Both the position numbers and the translations under genes were made by a program. The notes under the pieces are model-generated. The model saw only the letters and a list, made by a program, of their open reading frames with translations, did not search any database and was not told where the DNA came from. A stretch of DNA of 64,000 bases. Origin: Cryptomeria japonica. Its lineage: Eukaryota; Streptophyta; Pinopsida; Cupressales; Cupressaceae. The stretch lies in assembly GCF_030272615.1 (NCBI RefSeq), contig NW_026729289.1:49088-113087 (forward strand). Direction: 5' to 3'. Of this stretch, positions 1 to 10,747 are shown in pieces. The stretch's first letter is position 1. The number at the start of each line of letters is the position of its first letter.

Positions 1-139
1 CCTTGATCCACACTACCCTAAACAGGTTATCATTTTCCAATAGAGGCGTTGTATTGTGTTGATACTAGTAAGTTACTGTATCCCTGTACTTTTATTTTTA
101 TAATACAATTGCCCTGACAAATTTTCTCTGGCGTCTGCA
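1..139 (-). other. GH17-intron-like block, copy A (left part)
   Basis: This matches 6180-6320 and 55640-55790, which lie inside the introns of the two GH17 genes; all share an AATAGAGGC(A/G)TTGTAT-like stretch and a (G)TCTGCATCTTC end. It is the left part of a third copy. The copy resumes at 3590 after a retrotransposon insertion at 140-3589. The matching catalytic exon would lie left of the window. Confidence 0.7.
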
Positions 140-470
140 TCTTCTGAAGATATGATCGATGCATTGGAGATGAGATTTCTGTGTTGGATTGGAGATTGGA
201 TTGCTGCGTTGGAGATCATGATAATGATGCCGAGTCAAAGATCATATCTTTTTAGTTTTTAATCTTGTTTTTAGTTTTTTAGTTTTATGCTTTAATAAAT
301 CAGCAGTTTGCAAACTGCTATAATAAGGCTTTGTTTTTAGTTTTTTGAGTTGTCTTAGGAAATGAATCATCTGTAAAACAATTCAATATTATTGTAATTT
401 ACACATTCAATTTTTCGAATGTAATCGTTCAACTCAGTTTTGAGTAAAGTTAGTTTTTGATATGCAATAA

Positions 471-803
471 TGAAGGAAATGAAGCAGAACATGATACAAA
501 AACAGAGTATGGAGAAAACAGAGCAGCACACAAGAAAGACAAATTTTTATTTATCAGACCATATTTTCCTTCTTCCATTCATCTCACAAAATGATTACAA
601 AATGCCTCTTTTAATGGAGGTCTTAGATGTTTCTAGAATGGGCAGAGGTAGCTGGAAACTTCCAGAATTTTGCATATAAAATAATGTTTTAAGACTATAG
701 ATGGTACGGTGGACAGGTTGGAGTAGATGTAAGTCCTGCTAATTCTGTAAACATTTGTGCATACGGAGCATGTGGATGGGGTAGGTGAGATTAGACTCCA
801 ACA
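471..803 (-). repeat. 3' LTR of the G-patch element
   Basis: This is a 333 bp direct repeat of 3105-3437 with about seven substitutions. It is preceded on the minus strand by the purine tract at 812-804 and followed by TSD AATAA at 466-470. Confidence 0.92.
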
Positions 804-812
804 CTCCCCCTT
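804..812 (-). other. Polypurine tract of the G-patch element
   Basis: AAGGGGGAG on the minus strand directly abuts the 3' LTR start (TGTTGGAG). This is the expected plus-strand DNA priming site. Confidence 0.85.
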
Positions 813-1080
813 AATCTCAACTACCAATATTCTATCCATTCTTTTGTTCTTTCCAGCTTTCTTCAACTATCTTTCCTTTTTGTCTGTGATCTCTTCTTTG
901 GTTTTCTTACTAACTGGTTGTTGCTACAGCTACTGCATTTTTCAGCATTCACAATGTGTTCTCTTTAACTGATATCCTCCTCTGATTTTCTGATTTCTTT
1001 CATCAACTTCTCTTTCTTTCTTGTCCTCCAATTTTCTTCAACTGCTGCTGTAGTCTCTCAATCTCTTTGATTTGAAGTCT

Positions 1081-2073
1081 TCAAAACATCATACAATCAG
1101 TAGTTGCCTTGCTAGACAATGGTTTCTTTTGGCTGAAAACATTTTTAATCCCTTTTGGACATTCAAAGCTTTCATTACTTCTATTGTTCTTCACATATGA
1201 ACATTTGTACAATCTTTTGAACATACCTGTGAACTTTTGCCAACTAGGTCCATAGGTCCATCCACAATCCATTTTTATACAACCTGGTATTGATTCTTTC
1301 TTCCAACACATTTTTTCAGAATGATTTCTTAAACCACAAATTTTACATGGATGTAAGTCCCAACACATTTCTTTTGTGTGTCCTTCTCTATTGCAATGAG
1401 AACACCTAATACAATGGCTTTTATGCGTTGTTTTGCTTGAACTAGTAGCATCATTTTCTTTTCTTGGGACATATCCAAGACCTTCATACTTTGGCCTCAT
1501 TATAGGCTCAATAGGCTCTCTAATTCTTTGTTCTTGTTTTCCCAATCCTTGACCTTTATAACCCATTTTCTTCATGATTTTTAAACCAATATTCTTATCA
1601 TCACAACTAACATAATGTGTAAACACATTCTCATCTTCTTTCTTGCATTCTTTATCACAAACAGTTTCAACTAAATCACCTTCACTAAATGATGAACACA
1701 AATCTTTTGTGTCACATGAAGCATTACTAACTAGTGGTTTTAACTTCAAACATTCATTCTCTTGTTTCAGATTTAAGAGTTCCCTTTTCTGTAAATTGTT
1801 TTCTTCTTCTAACCTTTTTGACATTTCTTCCAAATCATCAAACTTCCTTTTGACATCATCAAATAACTGTAATTTCTCTTCTAATTCCTTATTTTTATCT
1901 TTGACTTCATTCAGTTCTTTTTCAAGATTATAATTTTCATCTAACAATTCACATTTTTCCATTTGCTTCTCTTTTAAAAGACATATCATTTCTAAAATTT
2001 TCTTATTACATTCCTTCAATTCTTCTTTTAAATCATTTGTTTTCTCTTTCTTTACTCTATCAACTTTTCCCAT
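1081..2073 (-). CDS. Gag-like protein: coiled coil, G-patch, two CCHC zinc knuckles
   Basis: This is an uninterrupted 330-residue ORF, the only sizeable gene of its element. Residues about 8-115 are heptad-rich and highly charged (Lys, Glu, Leu, Asn), predicting a long coiled coil. Residues about 160-203 form a G-patch (IGLKIMKKMGYKGQGLGKQ ... YEGLGYVP), a glycine-rich module known for binding RNA or activating DEAH helicases. Two retroviral-type knuckles follow: C224-C227-H232-C237 and C243-C246-H251-C256, both C-X2-C-X4-H-X4-C. The lysine-rich tail ends DCMMF. Knuckles and coiled coil suit an RNA-binding Gag-like particle protein, which is inference. There is no capsid homology I can recognise and no protease. 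The frame is intact despite the lack of pol, so the ORF may have been under recent selection. A captured host G-patch gene is an alternative. Confidence 0.85.
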   Translation of the reverse strand: MGKVDRVKKEKTNDLKEELKECNKKILEMICLLKEKQMEKCELLDENYNLEKELNEVKDKNKELEEKLQLFDDVKRKFDDLEEMSKRLEEENNLQKRELLNLKQENECLKLKPLVSNASCDTKDLCSSFSEGDLVETVCDKECKKEDENVFTHYVSCDDKNIGLKIMKKMGYKGQGLGKQEQRIREPIEPIMRPKYEGLGYVPRKENDATSSSKTTHKSHCIRCSHCNREGHTKEMCWDLHPCKICGLRNHSEKMCWKKESIPGCIKMDCGWTYGPSWQKFTGMFKRLYKCSYVKNNRSNESFECPKGIKNVFSQKKPLSSKATTDCMMF

Positions 2074-3086
2074 TGAAACAAAAGAAATTTAAAGTTACCT
2101 TGTCTGATACTTGACTATGTTTCTGCTGCTGCAAATCGCCTCTTTTAAACAACTTCATGCACCTTCACAGTCTTTGAATAGAAATTTTCCCTTTTACTAG
2201 TAAATCACCTCCTTCAAAGCTTGGTGTCTTGAGTTCAGCTTCTTTCTATGGCAACCCCCTTTCCATCAAAGATGCAGCCTTCTCTCACTTTTCTAAAGAC
2301 AACCTCACATTACATGCTGCCAGCAGAGTTCTACTAAATACAGGATTTTTCAAACACAAGCCTCTCAAAGGGAGCAAACACAAACTCAAAGGAGCAAACA
2401 CAAATGGATACCAGTGCTACCATTACTATATGCATGGTGACCATTATCTCTTAACAATCTCTTTGAACTCATTCAAACACAAGTACTATGACATTCTCAC
2501 TATGGAATGGGCAAACATATGCGATGGACTCCAAGCTTCAGCTTCTTCCTTGCTAGGTTGCTTCAAACTCTTCAAAAAATGCCAGTATTTCTTTTGTTCT
2601 CCCAGCAGTGACTAAGTCAACTCAGGTCTTAATCTTTTGTTATCCTCCGTATGCTAGTGGTCAAACATTGAGAACTCCATTGTTCTCCAATCGGCTTAAT
2701 ATCCTTTTCTCGACTGAATAGCAGCTTTTCACAAATCTAATCGATTCTCCTTCCAAGTGGCAACTTCAGTAACCTGCCTTCTATGGCAGTGGCTTCTCTT
2801 TTTCTTCTCACAAATTACCTGTGATGCCATCCTTTAAGTTGCAGCTTCTTAGTCTCTATTTTCTGCAGCATTTCTACTTTTTCTTCAACATTTTTGCACT
2901 CCAATGAATCACCTTCTGTGGTAGCGGCTAGATCTCCTTCTATAGCTGTCTTTCTCTTTCTACAATTAGAGGCCTTGTCTTCAGACCTGCATTCTTCTTC
3001 TACCTTTGGCCTCCCTGGATTTTACTGTTGCTTAAAACAGCTAAGAACTATCCTTAGGCATCCTCAATTCCCAGCTAACACAATCG
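2074..3086 (-). other. Untranslated leader of the G-patch element
   Basis: About 1 kb lies between the primer binding site and the ORF. I see no conserved domain on either strand. A plus-strand frame at 2229-2615 has no ATG start and no recognisable motif and is treated as chance. Confidence 0.6.
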
Positions 3087-3104
3087 ACCGGGCTCTGATA
3101 CCAC
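3087..3104 (-). other. Primer binding site (initiator tRNA-Met)
   Basis: The minus-strand sequence immediately after the 5' LTR reads GTGGTATCAGAGCCCGG. It contains TGGTATCAGAGCC, the usual plant retroelement site complementary to the 3' end of initiator tRNA-Met. It fixes the element's orientation. Confidence 0.9.
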
Positions 3105-3437
3105 TGAAGGAAATGAAGCAGAACATGATACAAAAACAGAAAATGGAGAAAACAGAGCAGCACACAAGAAAGACAAATTTTTATTTATCAGACCATATTT
3201 TCCTTTTACCATTCATCTCACAAAATGATTACAAAATGCCTCTTTTAATGGAGGTCTTAGATGTTTCTAGAATAGGCAGAGGTAGCTGGAAACTTCCAGA
3301 ATTTTGCATATAAAATAATGTTTTAAGACTATAGATGGTACAGTGGACAGGTTGGAGTAGATGTAAGTCCTGCTAATTCTGTAAACATTTGTGCATACGG
3401 AGCAGGTGGATGGGGTAGGTGAGATTAGACTCCAACA
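3105..3437 (-). repeat. 5' LTR of the G-patch element
   Basis: This is a 333 bp direct repeat of 471-803. On the minus strand it starts TGTTGGAGTC and ends TTCCTTCA, directly before the primer binding site. It is flanked outside by TSD AATAA at 3438-3442. Confidence 0.92.
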
Positions 3438-3589
3438 AATAATAAGATATGCAGAGTTTCTCAGCTTAATATTTCTTTTAATCTAGTTAGTTTTTTTATA
3501 TAAAATACTAAGATAAGCAGATTTTCTTAGCTGAATATTTCTTTCAGTATTTTGGAGTATTGTTTGAATTATCATAATCTTTCATCTTC

Positions 3590-4440
3590 AGCTTTAATTT
3601 CTAAATCATAGCATCTATAGCTTTTATATCAACCTCATACTCAACCACAGGCTCCTTGCCCTTTACTCTTGGTGTCAAAGGGCTTGTCTGGAAACCCGCA
3701 TTTTCCTTGTCCTCAACATCTATTTTCAACAGGATAGTGCATCAAGATAGTAAGGAAACTTTCATGCACAACTGTATCACCCACTGCCACTTTCAACATT
3801 CTTAGAAAATCATCCATAATGGTGCCTCTTGATATACCCATCCTGCCCATCATAAACTTACATGCTCCAATCCGAATGTCTAAACATTGATTGCCCACAA
3901 GAAGGAAGATGATAAATGTTGCATAAGCAATGATACAAAACTGCCTTAAGAACCGCTGCCAGTTATAGCACAATCAATTCTTCTGGAGGCTTTGAGATGC
4001 CAAATGGGATGGCCAAAAACACAACCTAGCCTTAAAGTTTTTGAGCATAAGCTAATAGTTCAGAGCTCAATGAGGCCAATCTTCCACCTTCCTACTTTCC
4101 AAATAAGATATATCCTGTAAGATTCACTCCTCCATTTGTCATGTGATCCGGTATCCCATTCTGTGTTAGGAGCCTCTGTTTTTTAAGTTTGCAGAGGGAT
4201 TATATTGAGGGTGGGATTGGAATGTTTTCCAACACTTAATTTAGATTCCCGTGAACAAATTTAAGAATAATCTTTTGAGGGAAAATTTCTTATTCAAGTA
4301 CTATTTTCTTAAAATAATTCAATCAAATTATTTAGCAATATTGTTGTTAAGAAAACTAATGGAACTACCAACATTTGAAACTTTAAACTTGCCCAATACT
4401 AAATAATTCATTGTACTATTAACAAAAACAATTTTAGATG
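3590..4440 (-). pseudogene. GH17-intron-like block, copy A (right part) with coding-like membrane segment
   Basis: This continues the intron-like sequence of 1-139. Parts match 6330-6540, 7540-7860 and 55790-56230 in the introns of the other GH17 genes. A frame at 3973-3713 reads FIIFLLVGNQCLDIRIGACK ... HESFLTILMHYPVE and looks coding: hydrophobic start, no low complexity. The matching part of copy B keeps HYPVE-like residues. I do not recognise the protein. It may be a dead exon of a membrane-protein gene trapped in the ancestral GH17 intron. No GH17 exon 1 is visible between here and the 3' end of the next GH17 gene, so this copy is incomplete. Confidence 0.45.
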
Positions 4441-4506
4441 TAGTATTCAACTTTTTAAAAAATTTATGGTTTTCTTTTGAGATACAAAGAAGGAATCAAT
4501 CATTTG

Positions 4507-7500
4507 CTAGATTACTGTTAGATATATATACACCACTTTTAAATCCCTGGAACTTTCAGGTGAGCTGAGCGGAGGGTAAACAGAACTTTCAGCTAGGAAG
4601 TCCATAGGGTAGACAGGAATTTTAGTGGTATCAAACAGACCAAAATGGCGCGCCTCAGACCCAGTCTTCTGATTCTCATTGAACAGTGTAAAAATATATG
4701 TCTCAATTGTCGTTCCAGGTCTCTTTGGTGTTCCTGCATTTGACAAAACATGCTTGATGAGATTGTTGTTGTAAGTTCGGGCATTGTCCACAGTAGCCAC
4801 GGCATTGCCTGCAGTGGGCCACCCACTTTCAGTTATTACAATTGGAATATTGGAATGTCCCAGCTTTTCCATAGCAGATATAAAAGCGTCCACAAAAACG
4901 TCGAACAAGTTGTTATACATTAAATTGCCATCAGTCACCACAGTACTTGTCGATCTAAACAGCGAATAGTCTGCAGAAGTTGAACCTGCGGAGTTTTTGT
5001 AGCTGAAGTATGGATAGACGTGGGCCATGAAAGTGGAGCCATTATCTGATAGAAAGTTAAGGATAGCACTCATATCCTCACCAAATGTTCCCTCAGACGG
5101 AGGAAACGAGTTGTTCAACACGGACGTTGGGTATGGTGTGGAGACCTTGATGTTGTTCTGCAAATCAGCCTTCCTCAATGCCCTCTGAATGTTTTCCATT
5201 GCAGGCAGGAGATACAAAATGAGTGTTCTATTTAAAAATACCTCGTTTCCCACTGCAATGTATTTGATGTTGACAGAAGGATAGAATTGTTTAATGTTGT
5301 CATTCACCCATATGTTCGCTACATCCTGGTCATCTGCAATCGTCTGAAGCTCAGCGTTGCGAACTCCCACAATCACTTCGATTCCAGAATTCTTCAGGGC
5401 CTGCAGGGCGTCCTGACTTGCAAAGTATAATCTCACCTTTCCTATGTTGTTTGACTGCATCAGATTCACCTCCTCATTGTGATAAGGCAAACTGTCTGAA
5501 AGCATTCCATAGCGTACTCCTATCTTTTCACCATCTGTGAGAAAATTAAGAGATTTATATGTGTGAATATTAAGAGATTTCGTCAAAATGAGATGAATAC
5601 AAATCACGTTTAGTACGACAAAACTTAGTTTAGTTCTATTTAATTTTTTTAAAGTTAATATATGGGATTTCATTGACAGGTCATTTTCGCAAACTATTAA
5701 TACTAAAATACAAGGGAATTTTCTTAAGTTTTCAAGGAATGTCTTTTTCGTATTGTTTATGTTGGCATTATAACTGGTTGTTTTTCCTATGTGTTCTCCA
5801 TTCTTCATTTTTAAAGAATTTTGCTTGCTATAGTCTCTGACTGATTCTGTAACAGAAATAGGATCCCAGTTTTCTTTAGGGATCCCAATTTTCCTTTTAA
5901 TCTAATCAAAATTATAAAATAGCTCTAAACTATAAGATTAAATTAGCAACCAGTAGTAGCCACCAGATAATATTACAATACAAACATAGCACTACCAAAA
6001 CACGTCAGGGCAATTGAGAAAAATTTCCAATGGACCACTCTCATAGTAGATGGACCTGTCAATCAGTGACTACAAGCCCTAGTACAAGCTACATTTATCG
6101 AAACTGCAACCATTGACTGAATCATCGGTCCCACTGCCTCACCCAACCCTTGAAATTTAAAGCCTTGTATACCCGTCACCCTTAACACTACCCTAACCAG
6201 TTTAGCATCTTCCAATAGAGGCATTGTGTATCCACTAGTAATCCTTGTACCATAGCTTTTTCTTATAATCATACAAATGTGCTGGCAAATTTTCTTAATG
6301 TCTGCATCTTCAGCATCAATTCCTACATCGTGGCATCTATAGCTTTTATATCGACCTCAAACCCAACTACAGGTCTCTTGCCCTTTCCTCCTGGTGTCAC
6401 AGGGCTTGTCAGGAAACCCCCATTATCCTTGTCATCAATATCCACTTCAACTGGATAGTGCAGCAAGAGAAAAGAAACTTTCATGCACAACTATATCACC
6501 CATTGCCACTGATTCTGTAACAGAAATAGAACCCAAATTTCCCTTTTTAATCTAATCAAAAACATATTGTATATGGTGAAAATCGATAACATTAATGACA
6601 ATATTGAAAGGCTAAATGAATTCAACCACAAAATCCTAGCCTAACAACAACAAAGATCCACCATAACATATGAAGATTACCTAAGACAATGCAAATCAAA
6701 TGAAATCACAAAGATTATACAATCACATGTCCAATAGGGTTTGGATCTCCATTCTTTCTATCTCCATTGATCTTGCTTGATGTATTTGCTCTCAGATTTT
6801 ATGTGCACAAGAGCTCAACAAAGAATGGAATGTGGTTGCAAGTAGGATCGCATATGCCAAGTAGTCAATTGATCAAGTAGTTAGGGTTTAATAATGAAGA
6901 AAACATCTCCTTATATAGAAGACACAATATGAAATGGAGGGATAAGATTGAGAGGTGTAAAAGGAGGTCGGCTATGATTAGAGGGTAGGTAAAGAAAATA
7001 ATAAAATAATGAAAGGGTAGGTAGTGTAGGAATTAAGAGATGAATGACATGTGTCATGGGTAGAAAAGGCTAATGAATTAATTAAATAAATAAATATTTA
7101 TTTAATTAATGGGAGGAAGTGAGATCAATTAAATAAATAAGATATTTATTTAATTTAGGAAAAGGATAATTTAAATAAATAAATGTATTTATTTAAATGA
7201 GAAATAAGGCTAGAAGAGGATAAACGAATTAATTAAATAAATAAAGATTTATTTAATTAATAGAAGAATTAGGCTTAGATAATTAAATAAATAAAATTTA
7301 TTTATTTAGACTAGACAATTTTGGGTGTCTACACATATAATAAAAATTAAACCAACCTCTCAATTATTACTTTTAGAGATCTATGTTTGTAATAATCTTC
7401 TATACTGTAACAGGAATAGAACTCTAATTTCTCTTTTTAATCTAATGAAAAAAATATAATATCTGTAAGATTAAATTGACACCCAATAGTAGCCATCGCA

Positions 7501-8050
7501 TAAAATTGCAAAACAACCACAAAACTACCAAAACACATTAGGGCAATTGTGAAACACAATCATTTCCTCTAGAGGCTTTGACATGTCAAATTGGATGACC
7601 AAAAACATAAAACCTAGCTCTAAGCTTGTTGATCATAAGCTAATAGTGAGAGCTCAATCAGTCCAATCTTCCACTTCCCTACTTTCCAGTTAAGATATAT
7701 CCTTAAGATTCACCCCTTCATTTGTCAAGTAAGCCAGTATCCCATTCTGTGTTAGGAGCCCTATTTTTTAAGTTTGCACAAGGCTTATATTGTGGGTGGA
7801 GTTGAAAATTTTCCAGACAAGCTTAAGGAGATTTTGCAGATTTGGCAGTTAAATTTAGATTAGGACAATAATTTTGAGGATGATATCTTATTCAACTAGC
7901 ATCTTTCCCCCAAAAAACTAGCTAAATAATTTCTTATGCAACTGAGCGTCTCGATAAAGAGTGAACCTCACTTGCATGAACTATGTAGAATGAAACGACA
8001 ATGAGAAGAGCCAAAGCATAGCAATCTTTATTTCCTTGCCGGGAACCCAT
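4507..8050 (-). CDS. Glucan endo-1,3-beta-glucosidase (GH17, PR-2 type), two exons
   Basis: It hydrolyses internal beta-1,3-glucan links (callose, fungal walls) and is probably secreted. Exon 1 (8050-7972) encodes a 26-residue signal peptide, MGSRQGNKD followed by a hydrophobic run ending YIVHA, and has donor GTGAGG. The intron is 7971-5535 and ends CACAG. Exon 2 (5534-4507) starts NGEKIGVRYG. One intron within the signal-peptide region is usual for plant GH17 genes. The joined product is 368 residues, normal for the family. The acid/base Glu lies in IAVGNEVF (about residue 124) and the nucleophile Glu in VITESGWP (about 262); IETYIFTLFNENQK is the conserved late motif. The last about 28 residues after VYPMDF are unlike typical members. 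The frame is open throughout and looks functional. A continuous minus frame extends to 5808, but its start lies in the intron. The intron holds a solo LTR and a coding-like block. Confidence 0.88.
5940..6540 (-). pseudogene. Unidentified coding-like block inside the GH17 intron, copy B
   Basis: The minus frame 6272-6063 encodes SGYTMPLLEDAKLVRVVLRV and then GFKFQGLGEAVGPMIQSMVA. The same peptide recurs in copy C (55643-55389), where it runs on into a strongly hydrophobic tail (VVHWIIFTIALMFLVVLCVF). In copy B the hydrophobic tail is broken by stops. The block lies upstream of GH17 exon 2 in all three gene copies, so it was duplicated with the gene. It resembles the end of a small membrane protein but I recognise no family. 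It could be a fossil exon set of a neighbouring gene or simply conserved intron sequence. Confidence 0.45.
6568..7333 (-). mobile_element. Solo LTR of the 13 kb Tat-like Gypsy family
   Basis: It matches the LTRs at 19537-20288 and 31729-32525 in reverse orientation, from TGTAGACACC (7333 side) to the TTTTCACCAT end. The TSD is CATAT (6563-6567 and 7334-7338). It inserted into the GH17 intron, making it roughly 0.77 kb longer than that of copy C. It retains a TATATAAGG box at about 6909-6918 and the palindromic ATTAAATAAAT blocks typical of this LTR. Confidence 0.92.
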
Positions 8051-8107
8051 TCTTTTTGTGAGACCAGGAAAATCCTCCAAGCCCAAACATAAAAATGTTT
8101 GCTATCT

Positions 8108-8125
8108 ATGCTCTGTAATTATAGA
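8108..8125 (-). promoter_or_regulatory. Candidate TATA box of the GH17 gene
   Basis: The minus strand reads CTCTATAATTACAG about 65-75 bases upstream of the ATG at 8050, a plausible core promoter position. A transcript start cannot be seen directly. Confidence 0.4.
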
Positions 8126-9209
8126 GAGCAAATCTGACATTTCTTATGTCAGTCAAGTTAGTCTTGGCCGGTGGAAGAATGACAATTGCAAGAAGAATCA
8201 ACGGAAGCATTGAACGACAATTGCAGTCAAGTCATTAAAAAAAGACGCCGCTTTTCTCCATACAGAATAGCACGAAAGTACAACTAACCATACATAAAAA
8301 GAGGCATACAAATTCGCTAACATGCAATGACATACAGCGACGGTGCCATTTGTTGAACGGAGAGCCATTACGGTGGTCACTTTTCAAGCCCTCCCAATTG
8401 CTTTCTGTCTAAATCCATTTAAATATAATGTTGTTTATTATTTTATTGTATATATAATATTTGATTGCAGAAATAGACAAACTTCTTGCAGATCGAAGCA
8501 AATGGCAACCACAATTTTGGCAGGTATATGTTTATGTTCAATTGGAACTTAAATGGCAAACAGTGCAGGTATACTTGCTGTTGGGATTAAGGTGTTTCAA
8601 TGATCTTAAAAGTTTCAAGTGGATTTAATTTAATTAGTTTTAATGGTCTTATGTTGCTGATTTTAATGATTTACTCTTATAATATAAATTTTCAAAGTAT
8701 GATCAACAAGCATTGAGGAGAGAGGGAAATTGTGACACTTGTCACAAGAAGGGAACTTTGAAGAAAAAAAATTCTTAGGAGCTCCTCAAAGTTCCTTCCA
8801 AGCGACATGTGGCAATTGCTTCCTATTCTTTAGCACTAATTTGGAAAAAAAATCGATAGGATCATATCTTCCTCATGAATAAACCTGGAGCAAAATACAA
8901 AATTCTATTTTGGTAGAAGACTTGATTTTCTTGAACACCTTGCATTTGAGGAATAAATAATATTTGTGTTTAATATTATTTATGCAAGAGTTGTCCAAAA
9001 AGGAGTTTCCATTTATGTGTAGCAGATTCATTTAATAAGGATGCTTTTGAGAAGGTTGGTTTTGCTCATTTGCTTTCATTTTAATTGGCATTGAAGAGCC
9101 TGGCCAACTTTGTTATCATTAGTGGGTTGTAGCTTGGTTTTTTGTGCAAATCTATTTTTAATAGGAGCTTTTGTAGGTAGAAGTTTCTTAGCCTAGTTAT
9201 AGATCTAAG
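8126..9209. other. Upstream region of GH17; no gene recognised
   Basis: Segment 8145-8220 contains AGTCTTGGCCGGTGGAAGAA, repeated at 18708-18727 with similar flanks. The remainder is AT-rich. An imperfect hairpin (GGAACTTTGA ... TCAAAGTTCC) lies at about 8752-8795. Segment 8950-9209 precedes a copia gag remnant and may be its leader. No primer binding site or LTR boundary is clear. Confidence 0.4.
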
Positions 9210-9950
9210 ATGAGAAGCCCATCTAGAAGGATAGAGATGGAGAAATTCAATGGTGGCAATTTTGGGCTTTGGAAACCCTAGATGGAAGACATGGTTGTTG
9301 ATAGAGACTTGTGGGACTAAGCCTCAAACAACAAGGTAAGATACTTGGGATACATTGGATTAGAAAACAAGGGTTTGATAAGACTCTATCTAGCTGACTT
9401 TTTGCTCCTTAATGTTCATGAGTAGAAGACTATAGCTACACTTTGGAAAAAGCTTGGTGATATTTATCACAGGAAATCCGTGGTAAATAAGCTCTTTTTG
9501 AGGAAAAAGTTGTATTCTTCGAGACTGGAGGAAGGAGGATTTGTTGTAGATCATATGACTGCTTTTAATATTTTAGTTGCGCAACTAAGCTCTATTGGTG
9601 TAAAAATTGACGATAAAGAAAGATGCATACTCCTATTGTGTTCTTTGTCCAATTAATGGGATCCCCTTGTAATGGTTATTGGAAGCACAATAACCACTTT
9701 CAAGATGGAAGATGTGGTTTCTTTGTTGTTGTTTGAAGAAATGCAGATGAAGTCTTCTAAGATGGCTAATGAGGCCCTTTTTGCTCGTGGAATATCAATA
9801 GAGAAAGGCAAGAAGAAGGACAATAAAGGCAAGTCAAAGTCTCCAAGGAGATCCAAATTCCCTAGTAAAAAGTCCAAGGCTAAATTTAAGCAGTTAAGTG
9901 TTCCCGTGCAACTTTAAAATTGTGACAAAAAGGATAATTTAGAATCTTTC
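9210..9950 (+). pseudogene. Ty1/copia gag remnant
   Basis: ATG at 9210 opens MRSPSRRIEMEKFNGGNFGL, the typical copia Gag start (substrate-like EKFNG.NF.LW). It continues through IATLWKKLGDIYHRKSVVNK, a gag UBN2-type segment, and a basic KGKSKSPRRSKF region. Four or more stops (for example after LWKP and after LCSLSN at 9655) interrupt it, and the zinc knuckle, protease, integrase and RT are absent. The last open piece is 9672-9917. It is a dead fragment, similar in type to the gag of the element at 33963. Confidence 0.8.
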
Positions 9951-10280
9951 CCTACTTTGGTGGAACGACTATTTTTTAGAAATTAAAAATAAGCCATGGA
10001 AGAAAAGGTGGGGCTGAAAATAAGCATGACTGCTTATTAACAAAAGTGCCACGTGGCTCCACAATTTGCTCTCCCTCTTTTTTTAAAGATTTTATTTCTA
10101 TTTTGTTTTTCAATTTTTAAGTGCACAAATTAGTATTAATACTATTAATAAGAGATTACAATGTTTTGTTTAAAAATAAGCAGCAAAGAAAAATATTCAT
10201 GGGGCCAGCTACTCAACAAATAGTTCCTAAAAATATTGAGTAGCAGCTACTAGCCAAAATAAGCTAAGCAGCCACATGGG
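9951..10280. other. No gene seen
   Basis: AT-rich sequence with short A and T runs. No coding, repeat or RNA signal was recognised. Confidence 0.4.
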
Positions 10281-10282
10281 AA

Positions 10283-10480
10283 CATGCTCTAAGTAGATGA
10301 ATGTAGAATTGTTTGCTTGACCTTGTGTGTGTGTGTACTAGTATTGTTGAATGAGGGAGAAATAGATGATCTGATAAGCGTTAATAAATATATGCTAAGT
10401 GTAATAAGTGTGAAGTTTAAAATTGTGAAGCTTAAAATTAAAATGAAATGATCAGCAATGTTTTAATTTTTTAACAAGAG
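10283..10480 (+). repeat. Inverted duplicate of the kinase 3' flank
   Basis: It is the reverse complement, with small gaps, of 11960-12120, the region just after the stop of the kinase gene at 12193. Shared blocks include TAGAATTGTTTGCTTGACCTTG and ATAGATGATCT and AAGTGTAATAAGTGTGAAGTTTAAA (each arm also includes CAGCAATGTTTTAA-like sequence). The two arms face each other across a TIR element. Confidence 0.75.
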
Positions 10481-10747
10481 ATGCACCGTGTTAAGTTCTT
10501 GGTGAAAGTTCAATGTTTTTGTTGATGTTAAATGTACAAGTGCAGTACACATAATAAACAGTATTTTTGTTATTTTATTTTTTTGTTGGCAAGTTTTAGT
10601 GTAGTTTTCTCTTAATTAATCAAATGTACTATCAATGTAGAAGGCTAAAGTTATCAATTGATTTTCTAATTGAGTAATAGATGATTGTAAATGCAATGTA
10701 TACTAAAATCAAATATGTAATGTTAAATAAAAATTATAACAATGTTA

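Larger units (their letters stand above)
471..3437 (-). mobile_element. Non-autonomous LTR retrotransposon carrying a G-patch/zinc-knuckle gene
   Basis: This is a structurally complete 2,967 bp element read on the minus strand. Two 333 bp LTRs (5' LTR 3105-3437, 3' LTR 471-803) begin TGTTGGAGTC and end CATTTCCTTCA on that strand and differ at 7 positions counted by eye (about 2%), so the insertion is fairly young. The target duplication is AATAA (466-470 and 3438-3442). A primer binding site for initiator methionine tRNA follows the 5' LTR and a purine tract precedes the 3' LTR. The only substantial ORF is the 330-residue protein at 2073-1081. There is no protease, reverse transcriptase, RNase H or integrase, so it must have moved in trans. 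It sits inside an older solo LTR. Confidence 0.93.
145..3584. mobile_element. Solo LTR (about 468 bp) interrupted by a nested element
   Basis: Comparison with the uninterrupted paralogous intron at 6300-6340 places an insertion exactly here. It is flanked by a 5 bp duplication TCTTC (140-144 and 3585-3589) and has LTR-type ends TGAAGATATG...ATCTTTCA. Its own sequence is 145-470 plus 3443-3584; the rest is a second element that inserted into it later. No coding or internal region remains, so this is a solo LTR left by recombination between two LTRs. It contains a short palindrome (CAGTTTGCAAACTG) at about 303-316 and an internal partial duplication at 3443-3580. Confidence 0.85.

Noticed and set aside
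2229-2615. Plus-strand frame antisense to the G-patch element leader
   Set aside because: No ATG at its start, no domain and opposite to the element's transcription.
5535-5808. Minus frame starting at 5808 as the GH17 N-terminus
   Set aside because: It lies in the intron. A CACAG acceptor at 5535 and a signal-peptide exon at 8050-7972 give the normal GH17 start, matched in copy C.
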